From: Campylobacter concisus | Lineage (GTDB): Bacteria > Campylobacterota > Campylobacteria > Campylobacterales > Campylobacteraceae | Assembly: GCF_003048405.1 (NCBI RefSeq) | Contig: NZ_PIQS01000006.1 | Coordinates: 32,593-96,592 of the forward strand | Length of the DNA: 64,000 nt | Direction: 5' to 3' | Shown here: piece after piece, positions 46,543 to 56,163 of the stretch | How the letters are laid out: each line of letters opens with the position of its first letter | How positions within the stretch are numbered: position 1 is the stretch's first letter | Translations under genes and position numbers: made by a program | Notes under the pieces: generated by a model | Databases searched by the model: none | Told to the model about the DNA's origin: nothing | The model's input: the letters and a program-made list of their open reading frames with translations, nothing else

Positions 46543-46676
46543 GGTAAATTGAGTCAAAGTATTTGTAAAAAATTCGCTTATATTTTAAATTTAAATGAAA
46601 ATTTAAACAACTTAATTAATTTTGATCTATTTGTAAAAACTCCCAAAAATTTAATTTTATTTTTAAATTTAAGAGT

Positions 46677-46682
46677 TAAAAT
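46677..46682 (+). promoter_or_regulatory. Probable -10 element for the hypBCDEA operon
   Basis: TAAAAT in GAGTTAAAATCTCC, 30 bases before the hypB ATG, in a 170-base AT-rich spacer that contains no other gene. Confidence 0.4.
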
Positions 46683-46712
46683 CTCCATAAATTAATAAAA
46701 AAGGATAAAAAA

Positions 46713-47524
46713 ATGTGCAAAGATTGCGGTTGCTCAATGGGTAATCACGCCCATACCCACACTCATGTTGATGGCACTACCCACTCACATTTTCACACTC
46801 ACGATGGTCATATCGATCACTCACACGACGCACATGAGCACAGTCACGATGCTCACGCACATCCAGTGCTAAATGAGAGTAAAACTATAGACGTGATAGA
46901 GAAAATTCTCTCTGAAAATGATAAAGAAGCTTCTCACAACAGAGCTCATCTTGATGAAAAAAAGATACTTTGCGTAAATTTAATGAGTAGCCCAGGAGCA
47001 GGCAAGACAACGCTTCTCGAGGCAACGATAAAGGCTGGTAAGTTTAAAATAGGCGTTGTTGAGGGTGATTTGGAGACAAATCAAGATGCTGATCGCATAG
47101 TAAAAGCTGGTGCAAAGGCTCATCAGATAAGCACAGGTCAGACCTGTCACTTGGACGCATTTATGGTGCATGAAGGGCTTCACCATCTGCCGCTGAACGA
47201 GCTTGATCTAGTCTTTATAGAAAATGTTGGAAATTTAGTTTGCCCTGCAAGCTACGACGTTGGCTCGCATTTTAACGCTGTGCTTCTTTCAGTGCCAGAG
47301 GGCGATGATAAGGTGAGTAAGTACCCAGTGATGTTTAGAGCTGCTGACGTGCTTCTCATCACAAAAGCTTCGCTTGCACCACACTTTGACTTTGACATCG
47401 AGCGAGTGAAAAATGACGCTAGAAAGCTAAATCCAAAGGTTGACATCTTTGTGATAGACAGCAAAACTGGTGAGGGCATTGATAAGTGGATAAGTTATTT
47501 GGAATTTAAAAAAGAGCTAAGATA

Positions 47525-47525
<1 letters not shown>
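46713..47525 (+). CDS. hypB: Hydrogenase nickel incorporation GTPase HypB
   Basis: HypB delivers nickel to the hydrogenase large subunit together with HypA, using GTP. The 270-residue product has the high-affinity nickel motif CKDCGC (residues 2-7), a long histidine-rich stretch (about 11-50, some 17 His) typical of nickel-storing HypB proteins, and a SIMIBI GTPase domain with Walker A SSPGAGKTTL (about 90-99), VVEGDLETNQDADRI (about 112-126) and the nickel-binding GQTCHLDA (about 143-150). First gene of hypBCDEA. A histidine tail this size suggests that nickel storage is important to the organism. Confidence 0.97.
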
Positions 47526-47763
<238 letters not shown>

Positions 47764-47764
<1 letters not shown>

Positions 47765-48852
47765 TGGATCTTATAAATGATTTTCGCGATAAGGAGCTGA
47801 TCTTAGCCCTTTCAAAACTCATACAAAAAGAGAGCACAAAACCCCTAAATATCATGGAAATTTGCGGCGGCCACACGCATAGCATTATGAAATTTGCACT
47901 GCCAAGTTTAGTTGGAGAGCATATAAATTTCGTCCATGGCCCAGGCTGTCCGGTCTGCGTGATGCCAAAGAGCCGCATAGACGAGGCCTGTAAGCTTGCT
48001 AGCATGCCAGGAGTGATCTTTTGCACGTTAGCTGACATGCTAAGAGTGCCTGGCTCAAAGACAAGCTTGCAAAAACTTCGCGGCGAGGGGCACGACATAA
48101 GGGCACTTTACACGCCACTTGATGCGCTAAATATAGCTAAGCAAAATCCAGACAAAAAGGTCATATTTTTTGCGATCGGATTTGAGACAACGACGCCAAT
48201 GAGCGCAAATTTGGTTGAAAAAGTGGTGCAAGAGGACATTAAAAATTTATATTTTCATATAAATCACGTAACCGTCCCAGCTCCAGTTAGAGCGATAATG
48301 AGCGATGAAAACGTGAAGATAGACGCATTTTTAGGCCCAAGTCACGTGAGCGTCATCACTGGCAGTAAAATTTACAAAGAGCTAGCAGATGAGTTTAAAA
48401 GACCGATTGCCATTAGCGGTTTTGAGCCGCTTGACATCATGGCAAGTGTCTTAAATTTAGTCCGTCAGCAAAATGCAGGCACATATGAGGTCTATAACGA
48501 GTACGCAAGAGCGGTCAAAGAAGAGGGCAATGTTAAGGCAAAAGAGCTCATAGCTAAATACTTTGAGCCGTGTGACTTTGTCTGGAGAGGCCTTGGCGAG
48601 ATAGCGCAAAGCGGCATGAAGCTAAAAGACGAGTTTGCCTATCTTGACGCTAGAGTGCAGTTTGACTGCAATGTAGAGAGTGCTGGCGAGAGCAAGGCTT
48701 GCATTTGTGGGCAAATTTTAAGAGGGCTGGCAAAGCCAACAGAGTGTAAAGTCTTTGGCAAAGTTTGCAACCCACAAAATCCGATAGGATCGTGCATGGT
48801 CTCAAGCGAGGGCGCTTGTGCGGCGTATTTTAAATACGCAAGAGTTGGTTAA
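47764..48852 (+). CDS. hypD: Hydrogenase formation protein HypD
   Basis: HypD is the [4Fe-4S] scaffold protein on which the Fe(CN)2CO group is built with HypC. The 362-residue product has the conserved motifs EICGGHTHS (about residues 28-36, with the catalytic Cys), GPGCPVCV (about 59-66), FAIGFETTTP (about 140-149), SGFEPLDI (about 219-226) and the C-terminal CX-type cluster (ACICGQILRG, KVCNPQNPIGSCMVSSEG). ATG 47764 follows an in-frame TTG at 47761 and overlaps the hypC stop. Length is normal. Confidence 0.97.
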
Positions 48853-48860
48853 GGAATTTA

Positions 48861-49853
48861 ATGAAAAAGATAATGCTAAGCCACGGCGGCGGCGGCGAGG
48901 AAATGAACTCGCTTATAAATGAGACGATATTTAAAATTTTTGATAACGAAATTTTAAGGCAGAGCAACGACTCGGCGATACTAAATTTAAACGGCAAGAT
49001 CGCATTTAGCTCAGATAGCTTTGTGGTAACTCCCATTTTTTTTAATGGTGGCGACATCGGCAAGATCGCAGCTTGTGGCACGATAAACGACTTAGCGATG
49101 GTTGGAGCAAGTGCAAAATACCTAAGCTGCTCGCTCATCATAGAAGAGGGGCTTAGTATAGAAGAGCTCGAGCGTGTGCTAAGCTCGCTTGCAAAAACTT
49201 GCAAAGAAAGCGGCGTAAGCGTCGTTTGTGGTGATACAAAGGTCGTGCCAAAGGGCAAATGTGACAAAATTTTTATAAACACAGCAGGCATTGGCGAGAT
49301 AGTTTGCGAAGGCGTGGAGCTTAAAAATTTAAAGGCAGGGGCTAAAATTTTAATCTCTGGAGATGTTGGCAGACACGGCGGCGTGGTGCTTGCAGCAAGA
49401 GAGGAATTTGAGCTTGGGCTCGATCTAAAGAGTGACTGCAAGAGCCTAAAAGAGGTTGTTTTAAAGCTATTTAGTGCTGGCATAAAACCGCAGTGTATGC
49501 GTGATGCGACCAGGGGCGGACTAAGTGCAGTGCTAAATGAGTGGGCTAAATTTAGTAAATTTGACATCTTAGTTTTTGAAGAAAATATCAAGGTGGCTGA
49601 CGAAGTGATGGGCGTTTGCGAGCTCTTTGGTTTTGAGCCTTATGAGCTTGCAAATGAGGGCACTTTTGTAATGGCTGTTGATGAGAGCGAGGCCAAGGAC
49701 GCGCTAGAAATTTTAAGAGAATTTGATCAAAATGCGATGATAATAGGCGAGGTTTTGGAGGCTAAAAACGAGCGTGTCATCATCGAAAACGCCTATAAAT
49801 CAAGAAGATTTCTCGAGCCGCCAAAGGGCGAGCTACTACCAAGGATCTGCTAA
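48861..49853 (+). CDS. hypE: Hydrogenase expression/formation protein HypE
   Basis: HypE dehydrates the carbamoylated C-terminal cysteine to thiocyanate, the CN donor. The 330-residue product has the AIR-synthase-type ATP-binding fold: LSHGGGGEEMNSLI (about residues 5-18), FSSDSFVVTPIFFNGGDIGKIAACGTINDLAM (outlined, about 49-80), CGDTKVV, DATRGG, and it ends in PRIC, the exact tail on which the modification is built. It follows hypD by 8 bases with AAGGA upstream. Confidence 0.98.
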   Translation: MKKIMLSHGGGGEEMNSLINETIFKIFDNEILRQSNDSAILNLNGKIAFSSDSFVVTPIFFNGGDIGKIAACGTINDLAMVGASAKYLSCSLIIEEGLSIEELERVLSSLAKTCKESGVSVVCGDTKVVPKGKCDKIFINTAGIGEIVCEGVELKNLKAGAKILISGDVGRHGGVVLAAREEFELGLDLKSDCKSLKEVVLKLFSAGIKPQCMRDATRGGLSAVLNEWAKFSKFDILVFEENIKVADEVMGVCELFGFEPYELANEGTFVMAVDESEAKDALEILREFDQNAMIIGEVLEAKNERVIIENAYKSRRFLEPPKGELLPRIC

Positions 49854-50194
49854 TGCACGAGCTTAGCATCGTTCAAAATTTAGTTAGTCTTTGTGAAAAA
49901 AACGCAGCCAAAGAAAACGCCAAAGAGATAAGCAAGATCGAGATAAAGGTTGGCCGTTTAAGCGGCGTCGAGCCTCATTATTTGCAGAATGCCTTTGATG
50001 TTTATAAGGCTGGCACGATCTGCGAAAATGCTGAGCTTGTGATAAATTTACAAGGCATTGTGATCGAGTGTTTGGATTGCGGATTTGGTGGGGAGCTTAG
50101 CGAAAATGACTTTACCTGTCCAAAGTGCAAAAGCCAAAATTTAAAGGTGACTGACGGCGAAGATATGTATCTGATGCGCCTTGAGATGAAGTAA
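49853..50194 (+). CDS. hypA: Hydrogenase nickel metallochaperone HypA
   Basis: HypA binds nickel through its N-terminal MHE motif and zinc through two CxxC pairs, and works with HypB. The 113-residue product starts MHELSIVQNL and has the zinc site CLDCGFGG plus CPKCKSQNL (about residues 73-99). Its ATG overlaps the hypE stop by one base (TAATG). Last gene of hypBCDEA, directly followed by a perfect terminator hairpin that begins in its stop codon. Confidence 0.97.
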   Translation: MHELSIVQNLVSLCEKNAAKENAKEISKIEIKVGRLSGVEPHYLQNAFDVYKAGTICENAELVINLQGIVIECLDCGFGGELSENDFTCPKCKSQNLKVTDGEDMYLMRLEMK

Positions 50195-50222
50195 ATTTTA
50201 CATATTTTTATATGTAAAATTT
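50193..50222 (+). terminator. Intrinsic terminator overlapping the hypA stop codon
   Basis: AAATTTTACATAT at 50193-50205 pairs perfectly with ATATGTAAAATTT at 50210-50222 around a TTTT loop; more T residues follow. The stem begins inside the TAA of hypA (50192-50194). Confidence 0.85.
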
Positions 50223-50438
50223 TATGTTTTTATCAAAATATTTTAATGGTTATAGTATTAAAAAATAGCTATCAAGGTCTTGATCTTTAGCTTTTAATAT
50301 CTTTTGACTAGTAAAATTTAAGCATTACGCACTTTACGAACCTAGGTTAGTATAGATAATCAAAAATGAGCGCCCACTCTTGGCTTTAGAAGCAGCCAAT
50401 AATTTTTCTATAATTTCTCTGTGCTTTGCAGATTTAAA
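50223..50438. other. Spacer between hypA and the asmA-like gene
   Basis: The 216 bases after the hyp terminator hold no plus-strand gene. On the minus strand, the reading frame of the asmA-like gene stays open for 34 sense codons past its TAG (50439-50441) to a TAA at 50334-50336, with protein-like composition. A small hairpin (TTGGCT...AGCCAA) lies near 50380-50400. No tRNA or promoter was recognised. Confidence 0.4.
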
Positions 50439-53039
50439 CTACTCAAATATCAAAAACGGAGCCTGAATCACGTTTCTTATTATCTTTAGTGGTGAGAGTA
50501 GGGCGTCTTGCAGGATCTGCGTCGAGTACTCAGGCTTATCGGTAGTGCCTCGTATGGCGATAACGGTTGAGAGTGAGCGGTCCTTGCCAAGGATTATTTG
50601 ATTTACTAGTGGAATTTTATCAATGATACTGCTAGCGTCTTTTAGTAGCTTTAGCTCAAGGTCGATGTTTATCTTTTTACTCTTTAGGTCAATGGTGCCA
50701 CGCCCGCCGATATCAGCACTTGTACCTATCATTTCAATCGCTAAAAATTCGATCATATCGCCATTTCTAGTGAGTAAGATTTTACCATTTTTAACAGTAA
50801 AGCCCTTGTCATTAAAGTCGGGCGTTTTAAAGCTAAGAAGCGATGGAACCGAGTTTAAAAAGCTAAGTAGTCTTTGATAAAAGATATAATCTTTTAAAAA
50901 AGTATCAAAAAATCTCACCTCTGCCTTGAAATTCTTAGAGTTTTCTCCAAGTAGTTTCAGGCGAAATTTACCACCTTCAAAGCTCTTGATGCCAAAAAGG
51001 TCGTTGATAAATTCTCCGCTTATGTCGGTTGCGTCTAAATTTATACTCTTTTCATCATTAAAATAGCCAACTCTTCCTTGCTGCGCCAGCCCATTTAGCG
51101 AGGTGCTTTTGCCCTTTTTCTCGGCGCTAAAGCTATTAAATGGCAGTGTTTTGTTTAAATCTTTTAAAATAATATCACCGTTTCTTGCCAAGAGCTCAAG
51201 CGGCGTGCTTTGCTCGCTGGTTTTGTTATCATCAAGCACTAGCAAATTTAGATCTTTAGTTTTTACGTTTATGGTTTTTTCTTTTATGTCTAGGCTTAGC
51301 TTTTTACTTGCGCTATCTACCTTCACACCAGCTTTTGAGACTAAAATTTTAAGATCGTCATTTTCATACTTTGAGCCATTTTTATCTAAAAACGGCAAAT
51401 CAAAGTTTGCTCCTTTGGCAAAAATTTCAAGATCAGTAAAATCCTTACTTTTTATGCTAAGCTCATCAAAACTACGCACCCCATTTTCCTTTAAAACAGG
51501 CGAGCTCTCTATGAAAAATTTACTATTTTTTGTTGATATTTTACTTTCACTGCCAAAGCTCATATCAAGCCCAAATGGCTCTATCTTAAGCAAAGTTTCA
51601 TCAGCCTTGCTAAAGTCTAAAAATGCGCTAAATGGCTCATTTTTAAAGACTAAAATTTCATCATTTTTCTCTTTTAGATCAAAGCTTTCTATTGTGCCTT
51701 TTATCTCGCCAGTACTTTTTTGTAAATTTATATAAGCCTTGGCATTTGCTTTAAAAAACTCAAGTCCAAAGCCAGTAGCATCGATGCTTAAATTTGTCGT
51801 ATTTATGAGCTTTACAAGGGCGCCTTTAGTGTTAAATTTACTTCCAGCAATCTCCAAAACCGCGTCACTTAGCTTAAATTCTCCATTTGCAATGACGCTT
51901 TTTTCATCAAAATTTTCTAAGCTTTTCTCATCAAGCTTTATCAAAATTTTTAAGCTAGCATCCATTTTTCCGCTAAGCTGCCTTACTGGCACGATGATCT
52001 TATAGGCTTTTAATATCTCATTTATTGCTTCATCATAGATCGATTTTGTCTTTATAAAAAGCTCTAAATTTGCGCTTTTCTCATCAAAGATATTGTTTAT
52101 CGCAACGCTTGAGCCATCAAGCTTTTTGCCCTTGTAAATAGGCGAAATAAGATCAAATTTAAGCTTTGAGTTTTTAAGCGTAATATTTGCCTCACCTACA
52201 TTTACGGCTGGCAAGCCTTTTTCAAATTTAACGAGCAAATTTTTAGTATTTGCGGTGGCATTTAGATCATTTAGATAAAAGTTATTTTTGGCTAGATCAG
52301 CCTTGCCATTTATCTCTTTTAACTCGTAATCATCAGCAACGATGTATCCATATATCCAGCTTTTAACTTCACTATTTAGCTCTATGCGTCTGTCAAGCTC
52401 GTCAATGAAGTTTTTAATGCTTCCAGCCTCGACATCGTAAGCTTTGTAGGTTAAAAATGTATCTTTTAGGGCAAAATTTAGCTTACCGTGCAGCTCATGA
52501 GAGGTGAAATTTCCCTCAAATTTATAGTCATTTTTATCAAAATCCGCACTTCCTTCGCCGCTAATGCTGACGTTAAAATCCTTAAAGCTTAAATTTCTAA
52601 CGCTAAAAAGATCTATTCCATCTTGCTGTTCGTTTTGGAATTTAATATCCACATTTAAATAAGGGCTATCAACAAAAAATATATCATCTAAAAATAGAAT
52701 TTTTAGTTTAAAATCATCTCCTATTTGCACATTTTCAAGTGAAATTTCTTGAAAAATCGTATCTATAAAATCTACGCTTTTACTAAGATTTAAAAGGCGC
52801 TCATCGCTGCTTTTTTGCTTGCTCTCTTTCTTAAAATTTGGGAGCTTTATCTGCTTTGCTCTTGCAATTATTTTTTTATCTAATTTTATATATAATTGCT
52901 CCAATTTTACGCCGTAAAACTCGAAATCGTTAATTTTTATGCCGTATTTTAAAAGTAAGATAAATGAAAGAATCAAGATGATAAAAAATTTTATGAAAAA
53001 GCCATATTTAGACATTTTTTTTGATATTGTAGCCATCAT
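50439..53039 (-). CDS. AsmA-like/DUF3971 domain large membrane-anchored protein
   Basis: The 866-residue product has an N-terminal transmembrane helix (about residues 14-31, FFIKFFIILILSFILLL) and a very long, strand-rich periplasmic part with repeated short hydrophobic beta patterns, ending in an AsmA C-terminal-like segment: GRGTIDLKSKKINIDLELKLL (outlined, about 785-805) followed by TVIAIRGTTDKPEYS. This layout fits the AsmA/YhdP family of bridge-like proteins thought to move phospholipid between membranes. Candidate starts are ATG 53039, 53036 and 53015; the shorter one (MSKYGFF) removes residues before the membrane helix. All overlap the divergent mltG start region. Confidence 0.8.
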   Translation of the reverse strand: MMATISKKMSKYGFFIKFFIILILSFILLLKYGIKINDFEFYGVKLEQLYIKLDKKIIARAKQIKLPNFKKESKQKSSDERLLNLSKSVDFIDTIFQEISLENVQIGDDFKLKILFLDDIFFVDSPYLNVDIKFQNEQQDGIDLFSVRNLSFKDFNVSISGEGSADFDKNDYKFEGNFTSHELHGKLNFALKDTFLTYKAYDVEAGSIKNFIDELDRRIELNSEVKSWIYGYIVADDYELKEINGKADLAKNNFYLNDLNATANTKNLLVKFEKGLPAVNVGEANITLKNSKLKFDLISPIYKGKKLDGSSVAINNIFDEKSANLELFIKTKSIYDEAINEILKAYKIIVPVRQLSGKMDASLKILIKLDEKSLENFDEKSVIANGEFKLSDAVLEIAGSKFNTKGALVKLINTTNLSIDATGFGLEFFKANAKAYINLQKSTGEIKGTIESFDLKEKNDEILVFKNEPFSAFLDFSKADETLLKIEPFGLDMSFGSESKISTKNSKFFIESSPVLKENGVRSFDELSIKSKDFTDLEIFAKGANFDLPFLDKNGSKYENDDLKILVSKAGVKVDSASKKLSLDIKEKTINVKTKDLNLLVLDDNKTSEQSTPLELLARNGDIILKDLNKTLPFNSFSAEKKGKSTSLNGLAQQGRVGYFNDEKSINLDATDISGEFINDLFGIKSFEGGKFRLKLLGENSKNFKAEVRFFDTFLKDYIFYQRLLSFLNSVPSLLSFKTPDFNDKGFTVKNGKILLTRNGDMIEFLAIEMIGTSADIGGRGTIDLKSKKINIDLELKLLKDASSIIDKIPLVNQIILGKDRSLSTVIAIRGTTDKPEYSTQILQDALLSPLKIIRNVIQAPFLIFE

Positions 53040-53922
53040 TTTCCTAAGTATTTTTGTCTATTTGGCACGCCCTATAAACACAAGCAAGGTCGTTTTTATA
53101 CCAAAGGGAAGTGTGGGCGAGATTATATCTTATTTAGCTAATCGCAACTTTAACTTAAGCGTGATAGACAAATACGCCATACTTTTTATCGGCTCTCCAC
53201 AATCTGGCTGGATAGAGATCGGTCAAGATAAAATTTCAAGGGTTGATTTTTTAAAAAAACTTGCAAAATCAAAAGCGGCTTTAACCGAGATAACGCTAAT
53301 ACCAGGCGAAACGACTATTGTTTTTTTAAACCAGATCGCCACCCAGCTAGGACTTGATCCAGTTAAGCTAAATAGCGAATATAACGCTCTTGCTCCAGTG
53401 AGTGATGGCTTTTTAATGCCAAATACTTATAAAATTCCAATAGGCATCAGCGAAAGACATCTGGCCTATTACCTTGTAAATTCATCCAAAAAGGCGCAAA
53501 GCGAGATCAGCAGGAAAATTTTTGGCGAGTACAACGAGAAAAAGTGGTTTAAAATTCTAACCATCGCCTCTATCATCCAAAAAGAGGCCGCTAACGACGC
53601 TGAGATGCCTCTTGTTGCCTCAGTCATCTACAACCGCCTAGATAAGGGCATGAGACTGCAGATGGACGGCACGCTAAATTATGGTATCTACTCGCACGAT
53701 GTGATCACAGCTGAGCGCATAAGAAGCGACATGAGCGAGTTTAATACCTATCTAAACGACGGCATCCCACCAAGCCCAGTCTGCTCGGTCTCAATAAGTG
53801 CGATAAAAGCGGCGATAAACCCTGCAAAGAGCGATTATTTATACTTTGTGCTTGATAAAAAGGCAAAAAAGCACATTTTTTCAAAAACCTTAAGCGAGCA
53901 CAATCAAAATATCGCAAAATAG
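52978..53922 (+). CDS. mltG: Endolytic peptidoglycan transglycosylase MltG
   Basis: MltG cuts nascent glycan strands and so sets their length. The 314-residue product has an N-terminal membrane anchor (about residues 12-29), a LysM-like domain, and the YceG catalytic domain with IIQKEAANDAEMPLVASVIYNRL (outlined, about 200-222), where the Glu of QKEA is the catalytic residue, then QMDGTLNYG and a final AKSDYLYFVLD...HIFSKTLSEHN. An in-frame ATG at 52939 gives 13 extra residues; 52978 has the better, though weak, purine-rich upstream sequence. Either start lies inside the divergent asmA-like gene, so the two genes overlap head to head. Confidence 0.93.
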   Translation: MIKNFMKKPYLDIFFDIVAIIFLSIFVYLARPINTSKVVFIPKGSVGEIISYLANRNFNLSVIDKYAILFIGSPQSGWIEIGQDKISRVDFLKKLAKSKAALTEITLIPGETTIVFLNQIATQLGLDPVKLNSEYNALAPVSDGFLMPNTYKIPIGISERHLAYYLVNSSKKAQSEISRKIFGEYNEKKWFKILTIASIIQKEAANDAEMPLVASVIYNRLDKGMRLQMDGTLNYGIYSHDVITAERIRSDMSEFNTYLNDGIPPSPVCSVSISAIKAAINPAKSDYLYFVLDKKAKKHIFSKTLSEHNQNIAK

Positions 53923-53985
53923 GGCTAAAATACAACTAGCTTTAATAAAAAACGTGATAAATTTCAAAAAATCAAAAGGGCTAAA

Positions 53986-56160
53986 ATGAGTGACATTATC
54001 TGGACTAAAACCGACGAAGCACCGCTTTTTGCAAGCTACTCTCTCTTTCCTATCGTTAAGAGCTTTTTATCCCGCGCTGGCATTAGTATAACTAGGGCTG
54101 ATATCAGCTTGGCTGGACGAATTTTATCTCTTTTTAGCAAAGAGCTTGGGCTAAACAAGGCTGATGAACTAGAGCTTTTGGGTGAGCTAACCGCACACAA
54201 AGAGGCAAATATCATAAAACTGCCAAACATCTCAGCCACGCTCGTTCAGCTAAAAGCGGCTATTGAGGAGCTAAGAAGCAAGGGGATAAATGTGCCGTTT
54301 TACCCAGACGAGATCATCACAGACTACGACGAAGAGACCGCTAAAAAATATGCAAAAGTGCTTGGTAGTGCTGTTAATCCAGTGCTAAGACAAGGAAACT
54401 CAGATAGAAGAGTCTTACCTCCGGTTAAAGAATTTGCCAAAAAGCATCCACATAGTAATGGCAACTGGGACAAGGCAAATAAAACTAAAATTTGCTACAT
54501 GCAAAAGGGCGATTTTTATGAAAATGAGCGCTCAATCATCGCTAGCAAAGATGAAAAATTTTATATAAATTTTATAAGCTTGGAGGGTAAAAAAGAGCTT
54601 TTAAAAGAGCTTGCTGTTCAAAGTGGCGAGATCGTATATGCAACGTTTTTAAGCGTAGATGAGCTAGATAAATTTTATGAAAGCTGCTTTGATGAGGCAG
54701 AAAAAGAGAATTTGACCTTGAGCTTACATCTAAAATGCACGATGATGAAGGTTAGCGACCCTGTCATCTTTGCGCATGCGATAAAGAGCTATTTTAAAGA
54801 GGTTTTTGAGCTATTTGGTGAGGATTTTAAAACTCACGGCGTTGAGGCAAAAAACGGCTTAAAAGATATGTTTTCTAAAATTTCAACTCTTAAAAACAAA
54901 GATGAAATTTTGGCTAAATTTGATGAAATTTTGAGCAAAAAAGCAAAAATTTGGGCACTCAATGAAAATGCCAGCAACTTTGACGTGCCAAATGACGTTA
55001 TCATCGACGCCTCCGTGCCTGCGCTCATTAGAAACTCTGGCAAGGTAAAAGATAAGGACGGCGAGCTAAATTTCTCTCTTTGTATGATCCCAGATAGAAC
55101 CTACGCTAGGGTTTATGAGGCCTGCGTGGCGGACTTTAAGGAGCATGGCGCGCTTGATGTGAGCAACATTGGCAGCGTAGCAAACGTGGGGCTTATGGCT
55201 AAAAAGGCCGAGGAGTATGGCAGCCACGATAAGACTTTCATCGCAAAAGAGGACGGAGAATTTGTTGTTTGTAACGAAGCTGGCGAGAGCGTCTTTAAAT
55301 TTAATGTTAAAAAAGGCGACATTTTTAGGATGACGCAGGCTAAAGATGACGCGATAAATGCGTGGTTTGAGCTTGCTTTAAAAAGAGGCGAAATTTCAAA
55401 AGATGAGCTTATATTTTGGCTAGATAGCAGCCGCGCTCATGATAGAAATTTGATAGCTAAATTTGAAAAATTTAGAGATAAATTTACTAGTGCTGGCGTG
55501 AAATTTGAAATTTTAAACTACGAGCAAGCAACTATAAGATCGCTTGAAGCAATAAGAGCTGGCAAAGACGTTATAGGCGTCACTGGCAACGTTTTAAGAG
55601 ACTATCTAACCGATCTTTTCCCGATATTTGAACTAGGTGGCAGCTCAAAAATGCTCTCAGTCGTGCCACTACTTGCTGGTGGAGCGATGTTTGAGACGGG
55701 TGCTGGCGGAACGGCTCCGACGCTTGTAAAAGAGCTAAAAGAGAGAAATCACCTGCTTTGGGATAGCTTAGGCGAGTTTTTGGCGCTTAGTGCTTCGCTT
55801 GAACATCTAGCGTTTTTTAGGCAAAAAAAAGAGGCAAAAGAGCTAAGCGATGCGCTAAATAGAGCTGTTGCTAGCTATCTAGATGAAAACAAAACGCCAA
55901 ATGCCACTCTTGATACCAGAGAGTCACACTTTTATCTAGCGCTATTTTGGGCGAGAGAGATGGCAAAAAGTGGCGGGATTTTAAGCAAAATCTTTGAAAA
56001 TTTAGCAGGGGAGCTAGAGAAAAATGAGAGCGAAATTCTAAAGCAGATCAGAGAAAAAGATGGTGCAAGCGTGGAATTTGGCGGATACTACCTGCTAGAT
56101 GAGGCAAGAGCTAATGAGGTCATGAGACCAAGTAAAATTTTAAATCAAATAATAGGATAA
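53986..56160 (+). CDS. icd: Monomeric NADP-dependent isocitrate dehydrogenase
   Basis: This enzyme oxidatively decarboxylates isocitrate to 2-oxoglutarate in the cytoplasm. The 724-residue product is the monomeric type (usually about 735-745), recognisable by IIWTKTDEAPLFASYSLFP at the start (outlined), GNSDRRVLPPVKEFAKKHPH (outlined, about residues 136-156), CMIPDRTYARVYEACV (about 366-381), LDSSRAHDRNL (about 483-493) and GTAPTLVKELKERNHLLWDSLGE (outlined, about 583-605). First gene of icd-mdh-oorDABC; the next gene starts 3 bases after its stop. C. jejuni has the same type of enzyme at the same locus. Confidence 0.97.
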   Translation: MSDIIWTKTDEAPLFASYSLFPIVKSFLSRAGISITRADISLAGRILSLFSKELGLNKADELELLGELTAHKEANIIKLPNISATLVQLKAAIEELRSKGINVPFYPDEIITDYDEETAKKYAKVLGSAVNPVLRQGNSDRRVLPPVKEFAKKHPHSNGNWDKANKTKICYMQKGDFYENERSIIASKDEKFYINFISLEGKKELLKELAVQSGEIVYATFLSVDELDKFYESCFDEAEKENLTLSLHLKCTMMKVSDPVIFAHAIKSYFKEVFELFGEDFKTHGVEAKNGLKDMFSKISTLKNKDEILAKFDEILSKKAKIWALNENASNFDVPNDVIIDASVPALIRNSGKVKDKDGELNFSLCMIPDRTYARVYEACVADFKEHGALDVSNIGSVANVGLMAKKAEEYGSHDKTFIAKEDGEFVVCNEAGESVFKFNVKKGDIFRMTQAKDDAINAWFELALKRGEISKDELIFWLDSSRAHDRNLIAKFEKFRDKFTSAGVKFEILNYEQATIRSLEAIRAGKDVIGVTGNVLRDYLTDLFPIFELGGSSKMLSVVPLLAGGAMFETGAGGTAPTLVKELKERNHLLWDSLGEFLALSASLEHLAFFRQKKEAKELSDALNRAVASYLDENKTPNATLDTRESHFYLALFWAREMAKSGGILSKIFENLAGELEKNESEILKQIREKDGASVEFGGYYLLDEARANEVMRPSKILNQIIG

Positions 56161-56163
56161 GAG

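Noticed and set aside
51103..51735. 210-codon plus-strand open frame
   Set aside because: It lies wholly inside the asmA-like gene on the other strand, is made up of Ser/Leu/Phe runs typical of antisense frames, and has no ribosome site.
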